Below, in pieces: positions 24,779 to 37,955 of a stretch of 64,000 nucleotides of DNA. The translations under genes and the position numbers were made by a program. How positions within the stretch are numbered: position 1 is the first letter of the stretch; each line of letters opens with the position of its first letter. Origin of the DNA: Entrophospora sp. SA101 (Eukaryota > Glomeromycota > Glomeromycetes > Entrophosporales > Entrophosporaceae); NCBI GenBank assembly GCA_958430865.1, contig CAUDNR010000047.1, positions 74,601 through 138,600 of the forward strand, read 5' to 3'. The notes below the pieces were generated by a model that worked only from the letters and a program-made list of their open reading frames with translations, made no database searches and was not told the DNA's origin.

Positions 24779-27470
24779 ATGTCTGATCCAACAATATTTT
24801 CAAATTTCATACCTACATCCTTGAATGTTATTCGCTGTGACAATGATAACGACAATTATAAAATGTGTATAGTTGCAATGAAGAGCGGAGAGGTAATTTT
24901 TCTCTAATACAACCATATACTTTAAATAGATATTATTATTATATTATATTAATATGATTAATTATAGAAAATATGTTTTCAAGGTAGTCTTCTTGTTGCA
25001 ACAATTTATGGAGACGCATTAATTATGGGATATAGATTAAAAAGTGCAAAATCAAAATTTTTAGAAAACAATTTTAATAATTTTGAAGGTGAAAAAGAAA
25101 TGGACATTCTATTTCATCCAGTGTTCTCACCTAAAACACATTCACTTTTAGTTATAGAGTCAGTTGAGAGACAAGATTTATCATCATCGTCATCATCATC
25201 ATCAGATAATAAGGAGATTCATTCTAGTATTAAAGCATCAAATGGTATAAAACATTGCATCAATGAAATGTTGAAAAAAAACAACGAGCACAACATATTG
25301 AGAAATGGTTATGACACCATACTTGTTTTCCGAGATATTGTTTCATGGTGTGGTATTAAACATTTGGGAATTGTCGCACCAATATATAGTGATATTTTCA
25401 TTCCTGATGATGACAAGTATAAATCAAACATAGAAAAACAAGATTTTTTTCAAATTCCAGGATTTTATCCGGTATGGTTTACTTGATAATAATAAAAATA
25501 ATGATAGCAATAGTAATAGTAATAGTTGTGTACGAGAAAATTTACATAGATTTATAATTATAAATATATATATATATAATATATATATTAGATTTTTGAA
25601 ATGATAAATGAAGAGGGTGTTACATCTTTTAAAATATTAGATTCTTGGAAGCATGCAGCAGATGAAATGGAGACTGGCTTAATTAAGTATGGCATGTACT
25701 CAATTAAATAATGAATAAATATATGGGTTTATTTGAAATTATAATATATATAATTGATATATTCATATATTTTATTGATTAATTATTAGGCATACCACTA
25801 ATAGGAATAACCGTAGGACATAAAAATGTTGGAAAATCTAGTTTTTCTAAATATTTACTTAATAGATTACTTAATGTGTAATTATTAACGAAAGTTTTTG
25901 TTTATTGATGAAACATTAAATCGAACAAATTTAATTCTAAACCCGATTATTTTGCAGATGTCCAAAAGTTGCGTATCTTGAAACAGATATTGGACAAAGT
26001 GAATTTACACCAGAAGGAATTTTGTCACTCAATATTATAGAATCACCTATTCTTGGTATGTGTCATATCTTTCAGTAATAAATGATAACGATGATGATAA
26101 ATAAGACTAATAAGTAATTAATAATAATAATAATAAATAACACATATGGTGAATAATACTAATAATAATTATAATTAATAAGGACCATCATTTACACACA
26201 TTCAACAGCCGTATTGTTCGTATTTTATTGGTGACAATAACCCAAGGGACAATCCAGACTACTATTTGGAATGTATCCAACAACTAATAAAAGTATATCG
26301 TCGTGAATTTGCATGTGGAACAGATTATGGAATGCATGGTGGTGGTAATATGACGATGATGGGTGATGATAATGATGGAGATGGAGATGAGATAATGATA
26401 AAAGGTGTTCCATTAATAATCAATACACACGGTTGGGTTAAGGGAATGGGGCTTGATATTTGTTACGAGGTTATAAAATTCTCTAAACCGACACATATAT
26501 TTCAATTTCATTCCGTTGATCAAGAAATACATAATTTGCCAGCATTTCCAACCGATTTGATATCTTCATTGAAAATGACGAATGAATCGACAGCTCTTAA
26601 AATAATAAAACTTGAATTTTTTGATAATTCCACCATTTCCAACAAAAGATATACATCTTCAGATTATCGAACCTTGAATATGGTATTTTATTTTCACGGA
26701 AATTATAATAATGGAACACAAGATGATGGTAATGATGAATGGTGGCAATTTCGTAAACCGTTAGTTAGGCATTTACCATGGTGTTTGAATTGGAAAAGAT
26801 GTTTAACTAAAGGAGTAATGTTGATGTCAGAAGAGGTACCTTATAGTCAATTATTGTATGCATTAAATGGGTCGTTGGTCGCATTGATTGGAGATAATAA
26901 TTCTGATCATTATTATTTTCAAGAAGATGAAGGATTATTTGATGATGATAATGAAGATGATTCAATGATAATTGAAAATCAAGAAGAACATGGTCATAAA
27001 AAGAAGATTGTAAGCGTTATATAAATACATAATTATTGAATATTTATATTATATATTTATACGTGAGATAATATGATCTATTTTAGATACCACCAAAATA
27101 TAATCTAAAGAGATCAACACTGCCATCACCAACAGAACATCAATGCCTTGGATTAGCAATTATACGATCGATTGATCCAACCAACCACACATTTCATATA
27201 CTAACACCACTCCCGCCTACAATCCTTTTCAAGACCAATGCAATAATGAAAGGAAATTTGGAACTGCCAATATGGTTCATGATAGATAATGGTGGCGATG
27301 ATGATGATTACCATTCGAGGAGTAGGAGTAGCAAAGGGGTGATGGTGTCGTTTGGAGTTTGTGGAATACCATGGAATAAGTTACCATATATGAGTGTTGA
27401 AGCGGGCGAAGGGGTAGGTAGTACTGCTAGAAATAATAGGAGATATCTTAAAAGACGTCAATATTCATAA
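24779..27470 (+). CDS. GRC3: Polynucleotide 5'-hydroxyl kinase GRC3/NOL9 (copy A)
   Basis: Seven exons (24779-24892, 24968-25471, 25592-25691, 25790-25877, 25958-26055, 26183-27009, 27087-27470) give 704 aa. The Walker A motif GHKNVGKSS is at residues 249-257, followed by YLETDIGQSEFTPEG and the family signature PLIINTHGWVKGMGLDI. These identify the Clp1/Grc3 RNA kinase family, NOL9 branch. In yeast and animals it works with the nuclease Las1 in the nucleolus, phosphorylating the 5' end made by ITS2 cleavage of pre-rRNA. Ser-rich and Asp/Gly-rich low-complexity loops interrupt the protein. Intron 3 only keeps the frame if the donor is GC (25692-25693) instead of GT. Confidence 0.92.
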
Positions 27471-30400
27471 TAAATATGTAAAATTATCCCCTTAATTCTT
27501 TAATTTCGGGACCACGTGATTCGCACAAAATAATGATAATTTCACATGGAAATTCATTTATTTATCTCAATTGTCATTATTGCTATTATATACATTATAT
27601 ATTGTGATTACATAAATTGTATCTGTTAAATGCCATAAAATCGTTTTCTATTCTTTCTATTTCCATATACTGTATAATTAATTTATATAGTTTAAAGTTG
27701 ATCATTCTGACAATTTCAAAATGTAATAATAAAAAAATCTATTTGATTATCAATGAAATTTTTTTTAATTTGTTGATCGAGAAAAAATTTTTTTTACAAG
27801 AAGGTAAAACCACGAGTAACCAAATAGTGTTTTTTTATTGAAACATGTTGTTTGAGAAACAATAAACAATATAAACAATATTTAACCAATAAGAGAAAAT
27901 CTAGATAAAAACGGAAACAAGGCTAGCCATAATTATCATGGTGATAGCATATACTAGTCGAGAGGAGAGTGAGTGGTTTCTTAAAAAAAACAAACAATAT
28001 TCAAAAAAATCATATTGTGGATCTTGAACAAATGCTGATTAAGTCAACGAATGAATGACACATTCAGATAACAAATTAAATCGCGAGATGACAAATGGGA
28101 TTAAGATCTTAAAATCGAATTTGAAAAAAAAAAAACGGTTTTAATTTAATGTTTACTTGCCATATATAAGCTAGATTTAGTATGATGTGAATTACTCCTA
28201 GCTTTTGTTAATTGTTAATTCGATCGATTTAATTAATTGGTTAAATAGCACGTATACGTGCAATATTGTCATTATTAACTTTTTTTTTTTTTCATATCAC
28301 AAACCCAGATCTGGTACCAAGCAAGGGAAAATTAGGAAAATGGTAAAAGCATATAATGCTCTATCTAATACCAATAATACTAACGACCGAAGCTGTAGAA
28401 AAGAAAATAGTATTGTATATCACATTGTATGCAATATTTATTATAAACACAGTATATAATTTTATTATTATATTTTATATTACAAAAAGGAATCCGAGGG
28501 AGCTGGCAGGCAGGATCCTGGACAATCATATCAGATTATTAACAAAATTCGAAAAGTTTTTGAGTTGAGCTTTTAGCATTTGTAATGATGGAGTCACTGG
28601 TATGACATGATTGCAATAAAATTTTTTTTTTACACACACTATATATATGAACATTCGCTCACTAAAGATAAAAAAGTTAAAAGTTACATCATCATCACCC
28701 TTACCTTCGGTATAGTATGTATTGGAATACCATTTTAGAACCAAAATTTGCCGATCATTTTATTAATTTAATTTAATTTTCACGATACGAAAAAAAAAAA
28801 TCTAAACAACAAATGCATTAATAAACGATCAATAATCTTAAAATAGGAAAAAAAATTTTTTTCTAATAATAGAAATAATGAATATTGATTAATATATTTA
28901 TATAGTAATAAAATCAACAGAATGTAAAAGCGGAAATGATGGGGAAGCAGTAAAATGAGAGACACAAAGAGAAAACACACAAAGAAATGATATTATAATA
29001 AATTGATGAATGAACGATGCATTATATTTTTTAAAAAAGGTAAAATCATAATTGCGTGAATGAGAGATGAAATAATAATAATAATATAATGTAATATTGT
29101 TGTTGATTATTACGGAAAACATAAAATAAGATAGAAAATGATTTGTCACGTACGTGGTAGAAAATTTTATTTTTTTTAATTGGTAAGAACTATAATTAGA
29201 TAACAAAATAATGCAATGTAAATACAAGATCGATGACTCTTTTTAGTGGCTCAATGTTTTAAAAGCCATGATGTGCTAATGACTGATCTTTACTAATAAG
29301 TTCAATAAGTTTCTAAGAAACTTTTATTTGTCTTATTAATGGTAAGATTTTCAAATATATTCCATATTGTACATTATTAATTAATTAATTAATATTAATA
29401 TAACAATTATATTTATCACATCTTCTTTCCAATGCAAACATAATGCGGTAGGTTGTCAAATGACTAAAGCAATTGCCAAACAAACATATGAATAAATAAA
29501 TAAATTAATTAATTAATTAAAATTTCAACCAAGACAAAGAAAAAATAAAAAATAAGCAAATAATAATATTAGAAAAGACGCGCGAAACCCCTTTGGATAG
29601 AACAGGTTTCAAATGCGGGGGGAATAAATTCTCATTGTATAAATAATGAATGATATTTATAATATAGACATCCGATTAATTGTATTATTAATTAATTAAT
29701 TAGAAAATAATTCATTTTAACCGTAAACGGAAAATTTTATTTAAACGAGATTATTATTATTATCAGAATCAGTAATTACTAATTTTTTATGGAAATAATT
29801 ATAATAGTGCCGAAAGGGGTGAGAACATTGATAAAATTAATATAACGGACGTGAAAGAAATTTGTCATGAAATATGAAATATTTTTTATTTTTACTTGAA
29901 CTGCCAACTTCAAGAATTTAAGGTGCAGAATTCTAAATACTTTATTTTTTACGCGTTTGATTGCCCAATAAATACGCAGAATTACCCGTGACGAAATTAT
30001 GATTCTGTGCGTACATGGAATTGTTTTATTTGGTTTAAGAAGCATATTTCTGTCGTATAACAGTTAAAATTTTGACACATTAATTAATAAATATTACAAA
30101 TTTAGAAAAGATTAATATTAAGTTATCATTGATATCGATTACTCTATCTATAGTAATCGTAATTATCTCATTGGTGATCGATTACGCTGGTTAATTGATT
30201 AATCAATCGGTCTTGATCGATTGACGGATTAGTTTTTTGCTGATAAATTATTTTTTAAAAAAATCAGTAGATAGGCTAGTAAAAATTTTTTTACTTGGTT
30301 GCCAAAAATGCATTGAAAAAAAAAAACTCTCATTGTTCCCAATTACTTGGGATGAACGACCAGGTTCCAGGAAAACATCCAATGATAAATCCAATAATAG

Positions 30401-31849
30401 TAATGATAACTACTTATTACAATTACCAAATTATTTATTTATTTTTAATTACTATAATTATTCTTTTCTTCATCATCTTGGGTGTGTTATAAAAAAAAGT
30501 ATTTGATATTTCTTAATCTTATTGTTTATATTTATTTATTATTTATTTGTTTTTTTTTATTTGCTTGATACAACATTTCTATATTTTAAGAATGGCACAC
30601 ACAATAAGTCCCAATTATGCTCTATTAATGTATATATTATATATAATACAAATAAAAAAAGAGTAAATGTGTGCGTGTGGATGGAATGCAACAGAGTAAA
30701 TAAATACACTACTCCTTATAAGCAAGTCTTAACCAGATATATATAATATAATATAAACTTTATTTTCATTATTAATCCATTTTTATCTTTATCAATTTAA
30801 CTTGTACTAAAACCTGTTTTCAAAGTGACATCTTTACGCGTTAACATCACGCCTTTTGATCTTTCCTCTTTGATTAGAAAATTTTGCTTAGCCCCATCCA
30901 TATGCGTGTGTATGTTAGATTAGTCAGACAATATTTTTTGATATTATTATTTTTATTATTGTTGAGCAAATAATAATAAATAATAATAAATCTAATATGT
31001 AAATCTATCTATGTATAAATAAATAAGTCCATCACCGACACCATTATGTATAGCCACCGTGACTATTGATACGGCGTTCATTCTGATTCATTTTGTTTTA
31101 ATTAAATCTTATTTTGGAGAAAATGACTTTATTAATAGATAGATAAAAATACATATATATGTATACTCACTCGTATTTATATGCATTTTAGTTACAAAAA
31201 CAACGTGAGATATTTATTTTATGTGTCATCTCTATTAAAAACAACACTATCATCATCGTCGTCATCATCATCGTCGTCGTCGCCGTTACTACCATCGTCG
31301 CGTTTTTGAGTTTTGAGTTTTGATGTTTTTATGCTTTAAAAAGCAACTTCACAATAATAAATGATATAATGACATAAATAAATAATAAATAATAACAAAT
31401 AATAAATAACAAATAACAAATAAAAACTTCCTATTGCTTGCTTGGTAATAATCTAATCATTACTATCGGTGGTTCCTTCAAAAAACAACAAAAAAAATTT
31501 AAAAAATTGTTATAAAAGAGCATATATGGAATGATCGGCAATATGTTTTATTTTTATTATTGTAATTATTAACAATAATATAATACTGCATATTCATTTG
31601 AGTATTTAAAACTGGTTTTGATTCCAGATAGCCTGATATACAATTGGTTGGCGCTTCTGAAGTCGGTATACAATTAAATTCATTATATCGAATGATCCAA
31701 TATAAAATGGAAAGTTACACGCATGGTTCAATGTAAAATTTGAACTTATCGATTTACGGTTAACTTTTATATGTATTATGTGGTTTAATAAGCCTATTTA
31801 TAATTCCATTTCTAATTAATAATATTTTATTTTATAGAATTTAAGCTTT
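27471..31849. other. Mostly non-coding 4.4 kb with weak coding hints
   Basis: No gene can be modelled with confidence. Hints are a 70-codon hydrophobic frame (+) at 28356-28568 ending in a charged tail, a possible minus-strand exon pair between 30797 and 31090, a TCA/TCG trinucleotide tract at 31249-31301, a CACGTG box near 27513 and a 14-bp palindrome GCACGTATACGTGC at 28248-28261. The right end must hold the methyltransferase promoter. Repeated in copy B at 49146-53524. Confidence 0.4.
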
Positions 31850-34800
31850 ATGCCTCAATCCAAAGGAATATGCGATGAGACTTTGGGGAAAAGCTCGGAT
31901 TGGCTAAAAACAGTTCTCAATAAACAAGAAATTCCTCCAAACTTAGCTTATTGGGCTTCTTGGTCTACTTGTACTGATGACTCTAACGCATCGCGAAGCA
32001 AAAGAACAAAAATTGGAAATTCTATTTCCACCACCACTTCTCCATTCATTTTCAAATCCGTAAACCCTCCAAAACAACAACAACAACAACAACAACAACA
32101 ATTGCTGGAATGTTCTTCTCCTTTTCCCGACTCATCTAATATATCTCCCAATAGACAAGAATCTTTCTTTTCCAATACTTCTTATTCTCCATTCTCACCA
32201 AATTTATTGACCGAGGATCTTGTTAGTAAAGTTATAGAGGTTCTGAGTAGTACTTTAGATGAGATAAAAAATGAGATATGGAAAACTTTTTTAAATCCCA
32301 ATGAAGGTAAAGGTAAATATGTACAAGTTATTATGGTGTGATTATTATTATGTGTTATGAAATATGGATTACGGGTTGTTGATAAGTAAATTTTTTATTA
32401 TATTATAGTTTATAAATAAAAAAATTTTAAAAAAATAAAAAAAAACTTTTTTTTGTTATTTATTTATATAAAAATAATTGTGAGTTAAATCGTGGCTTAT
32501 TAAAATTTCTATTTTTTCTCTCGATCATAATTAGATCAAATACCAAAAGGCTTCATTTCTGATTTTAATAAGTTAATATCCAAGACACCATTTTCTCAAT
32601 ATCCAAATGTCCAACGCCAACCAATTAAAAATTTGCAGCACCTTATATCAATACTTTCAGTCGGGGTTCATTCACCTGAAACTGAACTAATTCATCAAGT
32701 TTTTGACTTCTACAGCCAAATTACAGCTTTCTTGACCGTCATTCACATGTTCTTTGAAGTTGTAGTTATGGACTTTTTATCGAAAGCAGATAGTGATAAA
32801 AATTCAAGGCGTTTAGAAATGGACCATTTTATGAGAATTTTTCATTTTAAAGACAATTTTTTGGATAAACAATTTCAATCACAAAGAAGCGAAGATGAAG
32901 ATAAAACAAATGAGAGTTTAGATTCTTACACATGGTACTATCATAAAAATGTTTTCGAAAAAAATTTTTATCATTTAGATCTTTCAAGAACTTTTCAAAG
33001 CCATTCTATACGTTTTAACACTTTAGAAACTATAGAGTCAATCCTTTCTTTTTTCTACACAAGAAATTTTTTAAATACCACCGCTAAAGAGCATCAAAAA
33101 GACCATGGTCAATTCTATACCCCAAAAGAAGTAATTAAATTCATGTGGGATAGGGTTTTCATCAGCAGAGAAAATCAGACTTGGATCGAGAAATTATTTG
33201 TTTTCAACAAAATTCCTAACAACGGCAACTCCTCCACCTCTTCTGATGCTTTTATTCATTATCAAAATTGTAATTATGACAATAAAAGGAAATCACCGCA
33301 TCATCACAATATAAATTCATCATCAGAATCTTGGGAATTTTTACCTAATGCTCCAATGGTTTTGGATCCTTGTATGGGAATCGGTTCATTTTTATGTGAA
33401 TTTATTAATCGTGTAATCTTGGCTGCTAAACAAACCCCTAGTATATGGAACAATCCAAATGCAATTTCTAATCTTCTTAAATCTTTAGCAAAAAATATCT
33501 GGGGCATAGAAATTGATTCATTTGCATTTCATTTATGCAAATTAAACATCATCCTTCACCTATTACCGTTATACAAACGATTTAAAGACAATCCTTTTAC
33601 GAAAGCCCTTAAATTAGATCGGTTACATTTATTTTGTAATGACACTTTAAATTTATTTCTTCCAAAACGTGAACATACCTGGGAATATGACAATTTACGG
33701 TTGCTTCGTTCTCCACATAATCTCAAATTTGATTTCATCGTAACAAATCCACCATACATGATCCGTAAGACAGGATTCATCTCTGAGCCTGATATTGAAC
33801 TGTTTGATGAAAGAGTTCTTGGAAAAGGCGGCATGCAAGCATATGCTTATTTCTTTTGGTTCTGTGTGGAAAGATGTAGGGAAGAAACTGGAGAAATATG
33901 TTTAATAAGTGGTACGTATACATAGATTCATATATTTATTAATTAAAATATTATTATTATTTTGATTTGTACGACCTTTAGTCTATTTTTATAATTGATT
34001 TTTGATTTTTCCCATATACTTGTTTTGAGTCTTGTTTTGACTGCATTTGATTAACAATGGTCCTTCTTTTCTACACTTTAGACAAATATAAAAAGTAGTG
34101 TAACAAATTATTTACATTGTAAAATTATATATAGTCAGTTAGATTATGTTTTTATCTATCACTTAGATACGGCCTGTGTGCTACTTGATGATCAACCACT
34201 TTTTTTTTATAATCTTTTTTTATATCTATATTTGCATATCAAAAAATTTTTTTACTAACAGATTGATTATTATTTCTTAATTTCAAATAAAGCGAGTCAA
34301 TGGATGAGTTTAGAATTTGCAGACAAACTGAGGTAAACAAGGAAATTATTTATAATATTTTTTTTTGAATGGCAAAAATAATTTGATTAATAAATATAAA
34401 TATATATATATATATATATTTTCAAAACCAAAACAACAAGATTTTGGATGTGGGATAAATGTTATTTTGTAGAATTTTTTCAATTTGAACCTTTTAAAGT
34501 GTGGAGGAAAATACAAACCGACTCTTTAATTTTCCGATTACGTCGTCGTAGCGAATCAATAATTTCAAATGGATCCCCAAATGTTGGTCTATCAATCACA
34601 GCCAGCAATAAAGACGATAATGCTAACAATGATATACTATTTTTACGTTATATGAATCGTAAAGCTAGTCTTAAAGAAACTCTTCAGGCCTATGCAAACT
34701 TCGATGCAAGTAAACCACAATTTGACAAGGACATGCATCATAAAATCACTAAACCATTCAAACTCTCACACCAAAACAATTCATTTTCATTCACTTTTCT

Positions 34801-35623
34801 AATGCCAACATCAGCTGTTAGTGCCTATCTTCACTCTATAACCAATTTATCAGAAAATTTCAAAGAGATTACTTGGAAAAAAAAGATTGCATCACTTTAT
34901 TGGATTTCATTTGGGTAAATTTTATATTACAATAATTAATTATTGTTTTCATAATACAATATAATTAATCAATTTTGTTTATCATTAACATTTAGATTAA
35001 AGAATCTTCATGAAAATCATTACATTCATCATGACTTACACAGTGGCAATGTTTTTTCATATAATAATGATAGGTCTATTATAGGAGATTTAGGATTATG
35101 TCAACAAGAAATAAACAAAAAAGAGAATCCAAGTAAAATTTATGGTGTTGTACCATACTTGGCACCTGAAGTATTATTAAAAAAACCATATACAAAAGAA
35201 TCGGATGTTTATAGTTTTGGTATGATTATGTGGGAGCATACTACAGGCAAAAAACCATTTTACAATAGACCACATAATCATTGTCTTATTCAGGATATTT
35301 TAAAGGGAGAAAGACCTGAAATTACTGATGACACACCTCAATTCTATGCTGATTTAATGCAAAGATGTTGGGATCCTAATCCAGAAAATAGACCTGATGC
35401 TAATGAAATAGCAGAATGTTTTGAAAAATATTATCATAATCCTTCTAGAGAAGCAATGGACATTATTGAATTAGCAGAAGAACTCCTAGTAATTATCATT
35501 GAAGAAAATTATTTGTTAGATGATAAACATCATCCAGAATCATTCTATACAAGTCGTTCATTGAATGAGTTAATTCAGAAAACTGCATCATTAAATCTTT
35601 TGTCAATGGAATCAGTTGAGTAG
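31850..35623 (+). CDS. Chimera: truncated N6-adenine methyltransferase fused to a protein kinase C-lobe
   Basis: Exons 31850-32306, 32535-33911, 34293-34332, 34441-34914 and 34996-35623 join in frame to 991 aa. Residues 1-759 equal the intact methyltransferase of copy B, including motif X-like GQFYTP (344), motif I DPCMGIGSF (430) and motif IV TNPPY (556). At 34,845 the sequence switches to a kinase. NLSENFKEITWKKKIASLYW leads over a normal intron to the catalytic loop HHDLHSGN (D796), GDLGLC in place of DFG, the APE motif (839-841) and the remaining C-lobe (WDPNPENRPDANE). The kinase lacks its P-loop and N-lobe, and the methyltransferase lacks its specificity region. Both halves may be inactive. 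Whether it is transcribed, or is an assembly join, cannot be judged here. Confidence 0.7.
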
Positions 35624-37626
35624 TATAGTAATATTCAAAGTATATTTATCTCAAAATCTATTTGCTGAACAATCTTTGATTGTAATAATTTTATATAGAT
35701 TTAATAGGCAGTGGTGATGATATTATTATTACATTTTTAGCTATATATAATTTTTCATTTACATTAATAAAATATTTTTTAAAAGGAATTAATATGGAAA
35801 TTGTACCAGTTGTAAAGAATATATGAAAAAGATTCTATAATATTACATGTGAATTTTAAAGAATAAAAATAAATCAAAATAATATTTTTGTTAAAAGTAA
35901 CATGCTTTAATTTACACATTGTACTTATCAGTTAATATTTGAGAAAACAATTATTAAAAAAAATGAATTGACAACAAAGAGAAGGTGATTTGTTGTAAAA
36001 ATCCTGCAATGCATTCATCATAGGTTACTCTAATCAAGGCTGTAGTAAGGAGGTATCTGAATACATTTTCCAGAATATCAGGTATAGCTAATGGACTGCT
36101 CTTTTTTTTTTTTTGTTCTTGCCAATAACTTGGGTTAGTTCAATTATTTTGGTCAAATATCTCATATAATATAATATAATATAATATTCTTCATGGTGGT
36201 TAGAGTGTGTTTAGGCAAGAGACTTGTTAAATTATCTCATTTCATTTAAATTCATTTCATTAATAATGTTATTTCATAAATAATAGATAAAATAGTGTGA
36301 AATCATTTCATTCTTCAATTTCTTCAATGCATGAAACACAGGACAATTGAGCTTTGTAGAAATGATTTGATTCATTAAGATAAGATAATAATAAAAGAAA
36401 GCTGTGTTAGTATTAGAGATTGTGTATTCAGGCAGGAAGTGTCCCAAAATTTCATTCAAACATAACAATCACATTTAATAATAGCGTGCGCTCACAAATA
36501 ATGATTTCACATTGTATATATGACAAGGCAAATGAGTTTCATAGGAATGATTGGATGATATAATGTAGCACCAAATAGCGATGTAATAAAATAACAACAT
36601 AATGAATGTGTTTATGGTTTTCTGACGTAGCAGATGGAGAGAATTAGTATGAATGCCAAAATAATAAAACGTATGTGTAACAGTTAGAGCAGAAGGTAAA
36701 ATTAGAGATAATTGACGTTTAAAAGTAGAAGCTGAAGTAGGAATGTTAATTGATTGATTTGATTTTCACGAAAAAAATCAATTATAATCGATTTGTTGCG
36801 AGTAGCTTTTTATTATTATTATGTTTTACGTTTATGGCCGAGTTTGAGTTAGCTTTTTAGGTACACTCGTCAATTAATTGCAGCTTTTGCATTCAATGCT
36901 CGTCAATTAATTTACGAATTATTTAACAATTACCCTGCCTATTGCCTCCCCTTTCTTGCACCTAGAAAGCTTCGGCATACTTTACGGTACAATAAACATG
37001 TTAAATGTGAAATAATAAAAATTTTATTTTCAATTTTATAAAAGATTATCAACAAATTTTTTATTTCTTTTCAAAAAAGGGACTTGATCAACAGACTGTG
37101 AACTAAGTCTGTTTTGCAACAAAGTAATTTGTTGCCCCGCATCTTTCTGAAGAAGGAATTGCAAAATATTTTTTGGCTAAAATAGAAAACATTGGGAATT
37201 ATCACGCCACCATTGTTAATGGCTCATTTTCTTCAATAGGAAAGCATTTAAGGCAGGGTTGGCAAATTGACTGGTATATTGAGCACGGATGGACTTTATT
37301 GCCATTAATAAAATACTAAATATGTCTCCATTTAATTCTACTATTTCTCTATATTATTATATTATTTTTAAATTCAATTCAATCGACAATAAAATTTTTA
37401 CTGATCACTTTTAATCAATTGCGGGACACATAATCAATTAACATCCCTAAGCTGAAGTTTGTTTATTTTGTATATAGCTAACTCGTTACTGGCTAATTAT
37501 CTTTGTGTAGACCCCCCCCCGTGTTATTATTATTCTGGAATTTATAAATTTTCAATAGGTTCAAGTAATCCTACAAATATATATATATATATATATATAA
37601 GTATGTATGTATGATTTTTTTTTTTC
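34845..37626. other. Unique 2,782-bp filler between the duplicated copies
   Basis: This is the only sequence separating copy A from copy B. It starts in the middle of a kinase gene (C-lobe to 35623). It continues through AT-rich DNA with no gene, and includes a 63-codon gene fragment at 37128-37319. It ends in an (AT)n tract (about 37579-37600) and the poly-T/poly-A run that begins copy B. A plain tandem duplication would have no filler. Confidence 0.85.
37128..37319 (+). pseudogene. 3' gene fragment, unrecognised protein
   Basis: An open frame of 63 codons ending in TAA has strong protein character (FVAPHLSEEGIAKYFLAKIE, then WQIDWYIEHGWTLLPLIKY). There is no start codon and a stop lies immediately upstream. 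It is therefore a terminal exon or a broken gene carried in with the filler. A possible acceptor (AAAG) lies near 37123, but no upstream exon was found. Confidence 0.4.
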
Positions 37627-37955
37627 AAAAAAAAAAAAATAAAAAAAAAAAGAATCTGATAAATAGTAATTTATAAATAATAGAAATAGTAAAATAAAAA
37701 AAAAATATAAAATAAGTAATACAACGAATCAGTTTAATGTGGAGGAAAAAATAAATTTTTGTTTTTTTAACATTTCAAATCATCAAAATCTAATCGAAGT
37801 CCTTTTAAGCTATAAAAAATGACTATATTATTAAATCTTGTTACAAATAAAGAAAGGAAAAGCAACAAACAAATAATAGCAATGACATAACATAGATGAA
37901 AAAACAAGAAATATATTTATCAGAAACAATTAAATGTCCTTCCTTTAATATAAAT

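Larger units (their letters stand above)
15952..34844. repeat. Segmental duplication, copy A (18,893 bp)
   Basis: Every open frame and every stretch I compared between 15,952 and 34,844 recurs 21,675 bp downstream with no shift in offset, so no indel separates the copies. The one base difference noted is in the boundary poly-A tract (C at 15967, A at 37642). The left edge lies in a T8/A13 tract. The right edge lies inside the methyltransferase gene, after TCTATAACCA. Copy A contains CUL3, the Fanzor relic, TMA46, GRC3 and the truncated methyltransferase. Confidence 0.95.

Noticed and set aside
29779..30045. 88-codon minus-strand frame
   Set aside because: Basic and hydrophobic composition typical of AT-rich non-coding DNA; no start context or homology.
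31739..31849. Possible upstream first exon for the methyltransferase
   Set aside because: An acceptor-like TATAG precedes the ATG at 31850, but no upstream piece joins in frame; it may be a 5' UTR intron.
33304..33834. Two minus-strand frames
   Set aside because: Antisense to the methyltransferase catalytic exon.
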